This document shows, one piece after another, positions 36,301 through 48,646 of a stretch of 64,000 nucleotides of DNA (positions are counted from its first letter, which is position 1; the number at the start of each line of letters is the position of its first letter). Under the pieces are notes generated by a model. The model did no database searches. It saw only the letters and a program-made list of their open reading frames with translations, and was not told the DNA's origin. Source of the stretch: Beaufortia kweichowensis (taxonomy: Eukaryota > Chordata > Actinopteri > Cypriniformes > Gastromyzontidae); contig CM032797.1 of the NCBI GenBank assembly GCA_019155185.1, positions 10,526,881 through 10,590,880 of the forward strand. The letters run 5' to 3'. The position numbers and the translations under genes are program-made.

Positions 36301-38752
36301 AATTACTACTTGAATGAGGAAAAGTGCTGGAGTCTAGACATTAGTGAGTTACAGCGCTCTCTACAGGCTGCCAGAGAGCATTGCAACCCCCGTGTACTGT
36401 GCATTATCAACCCTGGCAATCCCACTGGTAAACCATTAAAGTCCTTCACAAATAAATCTGATAATCTGTCAGATCTGTAATGCTATAATTCTTCTAATAA
36501 TAATTAAATGTACTCTTATTATGCAATCTATCAAAAACTGATTGCTTGATTCTAAGTGGTATTTTAAATATAACAATATGGCTCTTAAGGCAAAATGTTA
36601 AAAGCTCCCTCTTTTGTAAGTTGATTGTAATAAAAGCTAAATTAGTAGATCTAAAATGCAACAATCTCTATTTTAAGTATTTAGAATGTGATTTTTTTTC
36701 ACTAAAATATGATATAATTAATCTTTTAAGATTTACATATGTACATAATATATATTTTAATCTGGGTCTAATATTTCTTTGAACAGGTCAGGTACAAAGC
36801 AGACAATGCATTGAAGATGTAATTCGATTTGTAGCCAAAGAAAACCTTTTCTTAATGGCTGATGAGGTAAGAAAATGTCATTTGGTTGGTCATTTGGTTG
36901 TAAACCTAGAATGTATTTATTACCACCATATTGAATCATCTGTTTTTATTTTCCCAAATGAGTCCAGACAAAAAAGTGTAACAGTTTAACTATTACATTT
37001 TTTAAATTTACATAACGAACAAATGCACAAACCAGAAGCAATAATACCCAACAAATGGGATGTTTCTTCAAAGAACATAAAATTGTTTATAAACTATTTT
37101 CATGTGCTCATATATGAGGTATATGGACTGTTATGGAAATGACAATTTTAAACAGCACTTTACCTGACTATGAAAAATCATGCTTTAAACATAAAAACAT
37201 GCTTTAATACCTTGGGAGAGACTTCACATGTGTATTTAAACAACCAAGTATTGACATCTGAGCTATCAGTATGGTCAAAACCTTTCCATGGTAAGGTTCT
37301 GTTGCATGGAATTGCCCATATGCTGTATTTGACACTTTATTTATATATAAATGTGCATGTCCTTAAAATGAGTAACTAATGACAAATATGTGCACACATT
37401 ACAGTGTGATGTTTTCATATTTTCTCACACTTCTTCTACTGTGTGTATATCCATTAGGTGTATCAGGACAATGTGTATGCAGAGGGATGTGAGTTTCACT
37501 CCTTCAAGAAAGTGCTTTTTGAGATGGGTCCAGAGTATTCAAACACTGTAGAGCTCGCATCATTCCACTCCACCTCCAAGTGCTACATGGGAGAGTAAGT
37601 ACACGTTCATCAGGCTAATTTTCATTTTATGTAATGATGTTTTATTCCACACGAATGCTCATGTGCAGGTGTGGTTTCCGAGGGGGGTACATGGAGATGA
37701 TCAACATGGATCCAAATGTGAAGGCTCAGCTCACCAAGCTGGTATCAGTACGTCTTGTGCCCACCTACACCAGGACAAGCCCTCATGGACCTGGTTGTCA
37801 ACCCACCTCAGCCTGGAGAACCCTCCTACAACACATTCATCAAGGTGCCCTCATCTTTCCATCTTTAAAAACTTTCTCAGCTGTACAATGTTTCCTCTGT
37901 TTCTTCAACAAAAACAGCCGTCTTGTTCCCATTCCCTAAAATCCAGTTACCAGTATTGTCTACTGTATCAGAATATTTCTTTCTCATGTAGGAACGAACA
38001 GCCGTGCTGAGTGACCTGGCTGAAAAAGCTAAACTGACAGAGGAGATTCTGAATACAGTGCCAGGCATCAGCTGTAACCCCGTGCAGGGAGCAATGTATT
38101 CCTTCCCTCACATCACATTACCTGAACGTGCCATCAAGGAGGCCAAGGTTGGTGTCTGTCATATGTGGATGTTCCTTGGTTTCTATCTTGTTTATGGCTT
38201 GTCTTTGTCTCTTATGGTACTATTTTCTTATTTTTGTCCTTCTCTACATCGCAGGCGAAGGGTCAGGCTCCAGACATGTTCTACTGCATGACACTTTTAG
38301 AAGAAACAGGAATCTGTCTTGTTCCTGGCAGCGGTTTTGGGCAAAGAGATGGCACCTACCACTTCAGGTGTGTGATATTAGTTTTTCATGGTTTTGGAGT
38401 TTGTTAAAGGTAACATCTCACAGCTATGGTGCATTAAAGCTTTTTGTCAATTATTTACTTACTTAGAATTCTTTTACTTTTCCTATTCTGGCAAAAGTTA
38501 CAGCATTTGGGTTTGGTAACATAAAACATGGCCAAAGAAATAATGACAAAATGTACATTTTTGCTCATGAATTGCTCATAAATCTGAATGTTAACTCAGA
38601 TTTATTGAGCATTTTATTGACATTAAATGTAAATTTGAATCATTCTTATTTCATGTGACAGGATGACCATCTTACCTTCAAAAGACAAACTGAAGATTAT
38701 GCTCAACAAACTAAAGGAATTCCATCAGAAATTCATCCAGCAGTACTCATGA
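30396..38752 (+). CDS. gpt2: Alanine aminotransferase 2-like, frame broken twice (decayed copy or assembly errors)
   Basis: PLP enzyme converting alanine and 2-oxoglutarate to pyruvate and glutamate. Eleven exons: 30396-30706, 35099-35188, 35507-35615, 35710-35843, 36184-36427, 36787-36866, 37458-37594, 37669-37844, 37992-38147, 38255-38367 and 38662-38752. Splice sites are sound and every family block is present, from LTVDTMNANVKK through INPGNPTG to VPGSGFGQ and FRMTILP. Exon 1 has a basic, mitochondrial-type leader and a later Met (MSQNG). Exon 1 is one base short near 30636-30643, between NVKK and VEYAVRGP. Exon 8 has one base too many near 37755-37758, inside SVRLCPP, and the shifted frame stops at 38008-38010. 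The Gly after the PLP-binding lysine is Cys (STSKCYMGE). A GPT versus GPT2 paralogue assignment is less certain than the family. Confidence 0.85.
30988..31140. repeat. Palindromic interspersed repeat in gpt2 intron 1
   Basis: The arm CAGAACACACCGCTGGGTT recurs about 100 bp later as its reverse complement with a single mismatch (CAGAACACACTGCTGGGTT). A shorter GTAAATTAAC / GTTAATT pairing lies inside. The form is that of a hairpin-type MITE; no target duplication was identified. Confidence 0.6.
31240..31420 (+). repeat. Dispersed repeat, copy A (gpt2 intron 1)
   Basis: Shares with 37055-37295 the ordered blocks CTTCAAAGAACATAAAAT, TATGGACTGTTATGGA, CAGCACTTTACCTGACTAT and GAGCTAT..GTATGGT.AAAACC, in the same orientation. 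An interspersed element of unknown class; ends not resolved. Confidence 0.7.
33940..34193. mobile_element. Short inverted-repeat DNA element (MITE) in gpt2 intron 1
   Basis: The ends are complementary: TACACTCTAAAAA at the left and TTTTTAGAGTGTA at the right. Inside is a perfect 15-bp inverted repeat, GATGTGTCTAGTTAG at 33976-33990 against 34012-34026, followed by repeated AACACA/TGTGTT motifs. Such ACTCTAAAAA-ended non-autonomous elements are frequent in fish. No clear target-site duplication could be read, so the superfamily is left open. Confidence 0.7.
37055..37295 (+). repeat. Dispersed repeat, copy B (gpt2 intron 6)
   Basis: Second copy of the unit at 31240-31420, with the same block order and orientation. 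It diverges by small indels and has an extra segment in its middle. Confidence 0.7.
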
Positions 38753-41700
38753 CCGCTTCAGTTCACTTGACCAATCACAGCCCTGACTGCTAAAAAATAC
38801 ATAATTACTTTTCACTTGACCATTTAGTCACTTTATGGACACTAATCTGGCACCCTGTTCCAGGGTAACTGATGCCTTCTAGCTAAACACACTGTTAATG
38901 ACACCTAAATCCATAAGATAGATAAAGCAACACTGATTTTGCACAAGATTTCAACTAATGAAATGATTGACACATTTTTAGTAAACAGAACATTTCAGAG
39001 ATCTTTTTTGGTGTAGTATGAATATGTGTGTCAGTGTGATGTGTGTGGACAGTTAAATGAAAGTAATGGGCATTCACCAAGACATGATTTTGCACTTCAG
39101 TGTTGTACTGTTCCATACATGTGCGGATTATATGTTGTAATTATAAACACATTCATGAGTAAATGTGAGATGTATGTACATAAGAGATCTCTTGTAAATG
39201 ACTGACAAAATACAACTTGGACTAACAATTTTTGTGCTGTGCGTTGTTGGAAGGGAAAATATAATTTAATGTCATTTTCCTGTAAAATTTTCTCACCACT
39301 AGAGGACACTCTACCATAGATTTATAAGATCACAATTGTTTTTTAATTCAACCCCTCCCCAACATACACACACTAAATGCCTAACTGCCCATCTAGTCTT
39401 TAGTGTCGTTTTGTTAATGATCTTAAAGATATGATGGGTTAAGATGTTGTTTGAGAACTTCACATTTCACAACTTTTTAAAGATAATTGTGCTGTGTCTC
39501 AGTGGTTTATGAGGACTGCTATATTTTTGAACCTTTTTATTTTTAGACATAAAAAAAGTCAAGTAAATAATGCAATGTCACAAATATTTTAATTATACAT
39601 TCAGATAAATCATAATCCTCCAAAATCAAAACAATAGTATAACAGTAGCCTACATACAACGTTTTCTAAGTTAAAGCAGCAAAAATCTATAAATTTTGTT
39701 CATCTGACCTATGTTAAAATGTAGGCCGATAGTTTTGGAGATTGTATGTTGGAGCTGTACTTATTTTAAGAGGCTATAAAATCTTATTTGTACGTTTTAG
39801 TACGATTTGCTATTTCCTTAGTGACGTTATGGGCGGGGTTAATTTATTAATTTGTTTATTATTATTTGTTTTTGCTTGTTTTGCAAAACTTTATATGTGG
39901 CATGGAATTGATCGTTCCTGATGAACCTTAATCAATGCTTCTTTTATAATAATCGTATGTTTTTGTATGGTGTTCATTTGAACGAATTCACACGGAGCCA
40001 CCTCGTAAAACACCTATGAATTTCTGGGAGGCCAGATTGTGTGTTTTCAAGAGGGCCGTCGACGAGATCATAAGCATTGATAGTACAACTGTACAGATAC
40101 TTATTTTCTAAAGACCTCCTATTTTTATTTTTCATTTTTGAACTCCACAATCAAAAGCTGAAATATGCACGACATACATTGTGTGTTTATACATTTTGGA
40201 AGGCCACGTACTAAGTGATATATTTGCACGACAAAAAAAATAAAAAGTGTTTTATGTTTTCCAAAGACATCTTTAGACAGATCAAGTTTCGCTCCGAGTG
40301 TGTGTCTACCGTACCGTCTCTTCCCTCTGTCAACCCATGTTAGTGATAGTGAAGCAGAGCTGACTTTTTAATTAACCAGCATCTTGTTCTTACCACCCGT
40401 TGCCTTTGTCTTTGCGCCTGACGGAAGTCTCTAAATGCTGCTTGCCTTTGCTGCTCACTGATTGATCTTGATGCTCTTGTCTTAACATGGACTGACAGCA
40501 GAGGCAGATCTAATCTGCTGCAAGACACAATGTTCTGCACCTTTCAGTTCTTCTAATGCACATGTTTACATTTATGTTATCATCAGATGTTTTTCTACCT
40601 TACAGTAAAACCGAACCTTAGCTCACCCGAACAGATTCTGATTTGATATGAATTGATATAGATGATATTATCAATGTTAGCATACCAAATATGAAAACAG
40701 TTAATTAATTGAATAAATCAATAAACACATCTGTGACTTTACAGTACAGTATATCTACAGCTCCTACATCTGAAAAACTTAAGTCCATAACATCAAATCC
40801 ACAAATTTCTTTAGCTGCTTTTCTTTTTCAAAAGTCTTAATGTTTGTAGTTTAACTGGTAAGTCGAAGCATTGAAACGAAATCATATAAATTACATGATC
40901 TTTGCTACACAGCATATCCATTGCAAACAATTTTTATTCTATTGCAATGGAAATGTGTGACACATTTATGTCCCGTGTGCAACTGACTTGAACAACCATC
41001 ATTTCACAGCAGTTAAAAATGTTAAAACACTGCAAAGACTTTGTTTTATGTTCCTGACGTTGCCTCAACCTCCATCATTCATCATTCTTTCTCACCTTTT
41101 AGTCACTCTTTTTGCTTTCATTCCCATTCTCAGCATGGCTCCTTTTAACATTACAATTAAGCCGTGCATTTAGTCAGATTCATGCCATTATGGGAATGAT
41201 CCCTCTAACAAACAGTCACGAAAAGCAAAATGGCAATCAGTAGCTCTATTGTTCACTGGGTTACAAAACTGGCACCTCAGCCTCACACTCAAGTGTGTAA
41301 TGGTGCGTAGTGTTTCTTTCTTGCAAATTCACATCGCAATTTGGGCAAGTTGCTCATAAGTTTCCCATTTATCTTGTACCGAAATTTAAGACTGGATGTG
41401 CTCAGAATGCTGATCTGAATGCAGTTTGGAATCTCATGCATGTCGTGGATTGAGTTTATTTCAGGCCCGGACTAAAATAAATGTGTAATCTGTAGGCTTA
41501 GGCTTTATCATGGAAATTTCTTTCATGCACGACACGGAAGAAAATTCATTGTCTGAGCAGAACAAAGGTGGTTTTAAATGCTATTCTCTGTACATGTTTT
41601 CTATATCTCCTCTGGCCCTTCATCTATTTAAGAGTCGGTGTTGCTCTGTTTGTGGCAGATTAGCAATGCTTCCCCTCTGTCACGGACAACAGAAGGAGAG

Positions 41701-44700
41701 AGACATGGTGAGAACGTGTGCCAGTCCTGAGCAGCTAACACCCAGTAGGGTCTCTGAGCATGATCACCCATTACATAAGCACAAACAACTCCCGTGCATA
41801 TAGTTACGAAGCTCAACACAACAACTTTTGTTTATTGTTCATCTCGGATGATTTTTTTTCTTAAATATAAACTGACACCTAGCAGCATGGAAACAGAGTT
41901 ATACAAAAGTTAAACATATGAGTTACTAATATCATTATAGAAATGGGCTAACTGGGATAATTGCAACCAGCAAAAAGAATGTATTCCAGTATTAATTTAC
42001 AAATAATTTATGTAACAGGCATGCTACTTAGATAAAAAGTATAACTCCACCATGTATATCATCATAACATGGCGATGTATTGATGTAAGTGTACATGATT
42101 TCTTAATGTATACAATTTAAAGAAACAAATAACTGACTATTAAGTTTTCAATCCATCTATTAGGCCTAACAGCTTTGTTTTCAGTATCCACTGTGAAAGA
42201 AGAATGTGGACAGGCTACAACTGAGATTAAAGGGATGAAAGAATGCTAACAAGAAAATGATCTAGTTACCATGGTGATGAATCTCGGTTTATCAAGGTTA
42301 TTCAATACTTTGCTTTCCTGCTGTCTGAGGCGTTTGCAAGGTAATGAATCGATACTAGACTAAATGTATGGATTTGAATCGGTACACTCAAAGATTTGTC
42401 GAATGTGGCGCAATGCTCTCTGCTGCCCATGTGTCTTTGTCAACAAAGCCAATGATGATAGTTTCTGTTTCACGATTAATTACAACTTGTAGATAATAGC
42501 AATAGCAAATATTTTTTATGCCGTACAAGGATAATTAACTGCAGTTCAAAAGTTTAGTGTTCATGCAAGTCAAATAAGCATAGAGTCATGAATATTAATT
42601 ATGATGGGTGGACCTCCTCTCCCATAGGCACAACAGTGGCATAATTTTCAGAATCCATAAGCACACTTGCATACAGTATGAGAGTATTCTAAAGTAAGAT
42701 CTGGCTGGTTATGTAAGTATAGTTAATCATCCCTCGGCAGGAGTGAGTGGCAGCTCAATAAGAGGCCATGCTTTGAGGGGGTGATGGTGCGGTCTCACCT
42801 ACTCTTCCTTTCTGTTCATCTGCTCTCTCCATTCTGGCTCAGGACTCGTGCCACAGACCTGCCGAGTGAGAAACTTAACAAAGACCACAATAGAAACAAT
42901 TAGTCATAGAGTCATAGAGTGAAAGGAGTCAGGGATGATGTACAATGAAGAATAGACTTGTTGAAGAGGTCATTGTTCACTAGGTGTTGGAACACGGTTG
43001 CATTCACGGTAACATTGTAAATTGTAATTTAGCAGGATTTTTCAACTAAGGGAAAATAAGTAATTGCACACCAGAATTAAAAGTTAGCTGAATTTCTTCA
43101 GTTGATGTCCTCCTCTAAACTACTTTTATTAACTCAAAGTGCACCTGTGGTGTATACAGAATCATATTCTTTTACTAAAAATTGTTTTTACATTTTTAAA
43201 AATGTTTTATGGTATTATCTGTAGGCTAGAGAGAGAAATATTACATGCATAATGCTGTGACTTACATTAGGATGGTCTTGCAGAGAAGTGCCTCATGTCG
43301 GAGCGGCATTGGAAGTTAATAAAAGAACAGTTAAGACAATCTTCATTAATAAACCCCATTATGTATTAAAACAGCATGAAAGCAGTGTGTTTTTTAAAGG
43401 ATAATTATTTTGTTTAGATGTGGAGATGTGCCCAACATTTATCACATAGCTGAAGGCTGTTGTTTTCCATGTCTCATTCTGTTTTGCATCTGTTATGTGT
43501 ATTTCATGCACAGGATGACAGATGATAGACTGCAGATTGATGGCACAGCGTTGAGCTCATTAACCTTGCTTAGAAAAGCCTGATTCTGGTCAGTCTGCTG
43601 TGAGGATCTATGCACATGTTTTATTCAAGATTTAGCAATGCTTAATCGTCCAGTTGTCAGAAACAACAGTGAATGCTGCACCTGTCAGATTTTCAATCAA
43701 CAAACAATTTCATTCAGGGTCTAATCTTGTGGAATCTTCCCTTAAATGGTTTTAAATGTCCACAACACCAAAAACAAACAACTGTGACAAGAAAACCTTT
43801 TTTGCAATTAATTATTAGATTGAACAACATTATTAGTTCATGTCATTTCAAACCTGTATGGCATTATTTTTTTCTGCAGAACACAAAATAAGATATTTTG
43901 AAGGAATGTCGGTGAGACGTTTCTCAACGTATCTTCTTCTGTGTTCCACAGAAGAAAGTGTTATACAGGTTTCGGATGACATGAGGATGAACAAATGATG
44001 ACAGAATTTTATTTTTGGTGAACTATCCCTTTAACCACAATTTGTAGATGGTTTCTCCTGTCTGCCTGCATCACTAAAATCTATACCACAAACCCCCAGA
44101 AAGTTGTTTCTTGTTATTATTTTGTTTGTTGGATCACTGCTGTGCATCTGAAGATGGCAGGTGACTCATGATCACCAGTGATGGTCCAATCACGCTGAGT
44201 AAGCCACAGAGAGTGCCAGCTGGAGGGGCCGAGACAGAACACAAGTTCTCATTGACTCAGAGGTATGTGTGCACTGGTGCATCTGTGTCTGTCTGTGTAC
44301 ATACAGTACAGGAGGTGTGGGTGCATGAAATAAAAGCAGCAAGCCTCTTATGCAAACCCGTGACAGACACGTGCAATAACACTTTCTGTGAATATTATAA
44401 ACTATGTTTTCAAAATCTCTTTAGTAACATGAAGGCACTCACACAGTAAATATTGAAATTCATCACACAAACACATAGTTTGGATGGACAAAAAATGAAG
44501 ATTATTAATGCTTTACAGTAATTCATCATTTTAAGGAATTTCACAGGCTACATGTTCCACAGGGAGGGTGTTAGCCACACTGCCAAAATCTTAGGCATTA
44601 CTTCATGTGGACATCTCATTCACAAACATGTCCTAGGTTTATTATGTGAGAGCTTCTTAATTTTTAGTCCTATTGATATCTGTGTCAAACAATGACACTG

Positions 44701-45705
44701 TGTGGAAATTTCTTAAGGTGCTTCATCACTCTGAATCGTTACAGTAGAGATTTTCTTCTTGCTGCCATCAGTTACATTTCTCTAGTTGATTTATCGGCAA
44801 AGGAATATTGGGATGGACTTTATAAGCATGTGCCTTTGAATCAATGCACAATGTTGTATGATGCTTTTATTGCAACACAATAATTGTAATGACCAAAATA
44901 AAAAACAAATACAATTAGCTCATCACTGTAAAAAATTATCTGCTCCCTTAAAATTTTAAGTACAATCAACTGTTTTTACATTATTTCAACTCATCAAATT
45001 AAGTTAAACAATTTTAACTTATAAGTTGTCCACTGGACAAAATTGGACAAAAAGAACCTTCAACATCCGAAGAACCTTGTTTTAAAAAAGGTTTTTGTTG
45101 TGTTATTTAGACTACAAAGAAAGAAAGAAATTGTTCTTTTGAGTGACTGGTTCTTCTGTGGCATCACTGCAAAGAACCTTTTGTAGCACTTTTATTTGTA
45201 AGGGAATACTCTATATCTATTTTTGGGGTCACTGCACGTTAGTTCCATAAGAAAAAGAAATCAACAAATATTGTCTCATTATCATCAAATTGATTTAAAT
45301 ATTGAATCAAAAAGAATTGCTCTTTTTTTAAAAAGATGTATCTCTCACACATAGCTGCACACGCACACGCACGATTGTCTGTCCCTCCCACCCTCAGGTG
45401 TAATATGAGGGATGCAATGCAATCTCTCACGCACACTTCTCGTTCGTCTTCTCTTCAAACCAAAACTTAAGAGGAACGTTCAGATGAAGTTTACGTCAGC
45501 TCAGGGAATAACATCATATCTTAATTGGAGAGTTAAATAACTTGCTCTCACTGGAGCTCTGAGGAAGTTTAACTTTTGTTTTGCTGTATTTTTTGTTGTT
45601 GTACGGAACAAGATTGCGCGTAAATCGCAGCGCGAGGCGCGCCCGGTGCTGTCGAGGCTGGGCGTGAGAGCTCGGGTCATCGCCACGGGCGTGCTGGGTG
45701 TTGTC
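38753..45705. other. Gene-poor interval between gpt2-like and c1ql3
   Basis: About 7 kb. The first part is the gpt2-like 3' UTR. No exon with family resemblance or good splice borders was found on either strand. Besides the Angel-like element at 43836-44034, the stretch 44,920-45,200 contains repeat-like sequence (CACTGTAAAAAATTATCTG, and AAGAACCTTTTGTAGCAC with its variants). Similar GGTTCT-type sequence appears at 53,710-53,880. The c1ql3 promoter should lie just before 45,600, where the sequence turns GC-rich. Confidence 0.45.
43836..44034. repeat. Angel-like hairpin repeat (TTAA-ended)
   Basis: The left part (TTCATGTCATTTCAAACCTG, then CTGCAGAACACAAAATAAG) is the inverted counterpart of the right part (CTGTGTTCCACAGAAGAAAG, then CAGGTTTCGGATGACATGAG). 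The right end is the stereotyped TGGTGAACTATCCCTTTAA. This pattern is that of the abundant cyprinid Angel-type MITE; the left terminus is missing. The name is from memory of the family, not a search. Confidence 0.7.
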
Positions 45706-47059
45706 ATGGTGCTCGTGCTGGTCATCCTCATCCCGGTCTTGGTCAGCGCAGCAGGGTCCGACGCGCGCTACGAGATGCTCGGCGCCTGTCGCATGGTGTG
45801 CGATCCATACGGAACCAAGTCTCCATCCTCAGCACCGGCGGACAATCCCCGCGATAACCGCTTAGTTCAGTCCCCACCGACTTTCATCCGGGGTGCGAAA
45901 GGAGAGCCAGGGCGTTCAGGGAGGATCGGTCCGAGGGGTTTGCCGGGTCCGCCCGGACCACCCGGTCCACCGGGGGTTATGGGAGAACCCGGACCACCTG
46001 GATTACCCGGTCCGCCGGGAGTCACCGGTGTCATAAGCGCAGCGACGTACAGCACCGTTCCCAAGATCGCCTTTTACGCGGGACTCAAGAAGCAACACGA
46101 GGGCTACGAGGTGCTCAAGTTTGATGATGTGGTCACTAACTTGGGCAATCACTATGACCCCTCGTCCGGTAAATTCACCTGCTCCATCCCGGGGATCTAC
46201 TTTTTCGTGTACCACGTATTAATGAGAGGTGGTGATGGGACCAGCATGTGGGCCGATCTGTGTAAGAATAATCAGGTGGGGCATAACTCCAGATGTCACA
46301 GCCTTTAAATGTGACAAATACTGTTTTTCAGTAGAACATTTTTAATTCTTAATTTCTCATTATAGTGGACGTAAGTTTAGTTGTGCATAATAAACAAATA
46401 TTATCTCAAATATTCAAAACACAATTATCTCAGTTATTTAAAAATGAAATGTATATTTTTTAAAACTCAGTTCCCTCTTTAAGTTGCATCAAATTGAAAA
46501 CAAATTTATGTACAGTGTCATAAATATGTGACAAGTACACTGGACAAAAATGAATTGCATTGGTAATTGAAACCCTGCCTGTGAAAACCTAGCTAAAGTC
46601 ATTTTTGTGATTTACCGTTTTCTACATAAAATCATCCTACATAATGTAAAATCATTCTGTGAAAATATAATTTTGATAAATAATATTGACTGAGTAATGA
46701 CATGTCAAAAGATTGAAATCATAGTGATATTTATAGGTAAAATCAAACTGTGATGCTTGTTATCTTATAATTTGGTTTTGAGACTTCTGGTTCTACAGAC
46801 AGGGTCACAACTGTATCCATCTCTATGCAAGTATTTATCCATCTAATTATCTATCATGACAATCATTAATTTTTTGCAGGTACGTGCAAGTGCAATAGCG
46901 CAGGATGCGGATCAGAACTATGACTACGCCAGCAACAGCGTGATATTACACCTGGAGCCTGGAGATGAGATCTACATTAAACTGGATGGGGGCAAAGCAC
47001 ACGGTGGAAACAACAACAAATACAGCACATTTTCAGGATTCATGGTCTACGCTGATTAA
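45706..47059 (+). CDS. c1ql3: Complement C1q-like protein 3
   Basis: Secreted synaptic organiser of the C1q/TNF superfamily; mammalian C1QLs bind the adhesion GPCR ADGRB3 (BAI3). Two exons, 45706-46275 and 46880-47059, give 249 residues. Layout: signal peptide at residues 1-16 (MVLVLVILIPVLVSAA), RYEMLGACRMVCDPYG with the oligomerising cysteines, about 15 Gly-X-Y triplets at 63-108, then a gC1q domain with KIAFYAGLKKQHEGYEVLKF, IPGIYFFVYHVLMRGGDGTS and DADQNYDYASNS, ending FSGFMVYAD. The frame is open upstream of the chosen ATG but has no in-frame ATG before a stop, so 45706 is the first possible Met and gives the family N-terminus. ISAATYSTVPKIAFYAGLK fits C1QL3 better than C1QL2. The pter neighbour also fits: C1QL3 and PTER are adjacent in human. 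Confidence 0.94.
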
Positions 47060-47548
47060 CACCCGTGCTATAGACTGCGCTTTCAGATCATTGTCATGTC
47101 ACAAAGTAATGAAAGTAAGATTCAGAGTTTAAGCATGTGACATGTCAGAGTGATGGATCAAAGCTGATCATTGCAAGGATCACACCAACTACAGTAAAGC
47201 ATGATGTGAATATCATCTCTCCACACATTAGTTTTTAGAAAATCACTGTGACAAACATCTCAACAAGACAGGTGATTTTAGTAGATTTATTGAGAATTAC
47301 TAGTAGTAAAAGCAAAAATCATTTGACATTTTCATTCTGTATGTGCCTAACACGGATACATGGCTGATATGAAGATGTTGTTGGAAAAAAAACTGGCATA
47401 GCCCAGAAACATTTGAGATTTTTGATACGTTCTCATTCCGTGCATACAAAATGTCATGTTTAAGCCTCAATTCAATTCAGTTTTATATGAATGTGTTTAT
47501 TTTTATTTGTCACTGTCAGGTATGTGCAGTGTCATTGAAAAAATTGTG

Positions 47549-47554
47549 AATAAA
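47549..47554 (+). terminator. Candidate c1ql3 poly(A) signal
   Basis: AATAAA about 490 bp after the c1ql3 stop, in GTGAATAAAATC. A plausible 3' end; the 1.1 kb from here to the pter stop holds nothing recognisable. Confidence 0.55.
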
Positions 47555-48646
47555 ATCTATTCTATGATTTGTGTGTGAATACATTTGCTATAAAACTCAA
47601 AGCTATGGAAGTTAGTGAATATGCAATTACAGCAATCAACATTTTATGAAATGTTAACTGAACCACAAAAGTGTACGTTTTCATAAAAAAAAGATGCAAG
47701 ACATATTCATATATCATCTTTCAGGTTATTTCAAAGTTCTGGATGACTCATACGGCACTTTTTTTAACATTAGCTTGCTGTTATGCAGACACAAAGCAAC
47801 TGACAGCATCATTATTTTACTAGAGGAGTCACTGTGAGTGGCCAGCTGCTCTGGAGAATACTCATCTCTCTGTCCTCTACAATGACCTGTCACAATGCAT
47901 GTCTTCCAATTAATGAATGTGCTTTGAAACATCAGATTGAATGCACAAGGCAAGCAGTCTTGATTCAGACATTCCTCATATTCAGTCACTTCAGAACCAA
48001 GAAAAACAGTTACTTTATAAGGACACACTCCAGCAATGTATTACCATGAATTTGCTTTGTTATTGTTGCTGCTACAGAATGTAACAAAACTGATTTTACA
48101 TCTTGTCGAACATCTTGTTTTTGTAATTATTATTAAACAACTATTTTCAGAGATAACAAAAGAGGAGCTTTTTACACAAATACAATGTCTTTTCCAAAAA
48201 TGTAGTACAGTTTCTAAATTTGTCTTCAGAACTGTAATTAAAAATTCAACTTTTTTTGATTTCAATTTAACATTCCCATTTCACGCTGTCTTGAACTCAT
48301 TCCAAAGCAAATAAAGGAATGCATATATAACATGCAAAAATCATTCTTTATGACTCTAAGCCATCTTTTAATTTAGTCACATTTTTGTGGTGAGGTATCT
48401 TTACTAGAATCATAGATTCTGATTTTAAAATGTAAAAAAATGAAGAACATTTAAACATGATCATTTCAACTCTGTAATCTTAAATGAATTAACATTTATT
48501 AAAGTAAGGAATATAGCACCAGAATCGACTGGAGGCATTTCTCCACTAAGCGCTATGATTAACGCTCCTGGCAATACAAAACAAACACTGATCTTTGGTA
48601 TGCTGATTTGAGAAGGTAAGTAAAAGGCATTTTTATAGCACGTTTT

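Noticed and set aside
45706..47059. Assignment as c1ql2
   Set aside because: The region after the collagen stretch and the start MVLVLVILIPVL fit C1QL3, and the neighbouring pter supports it.
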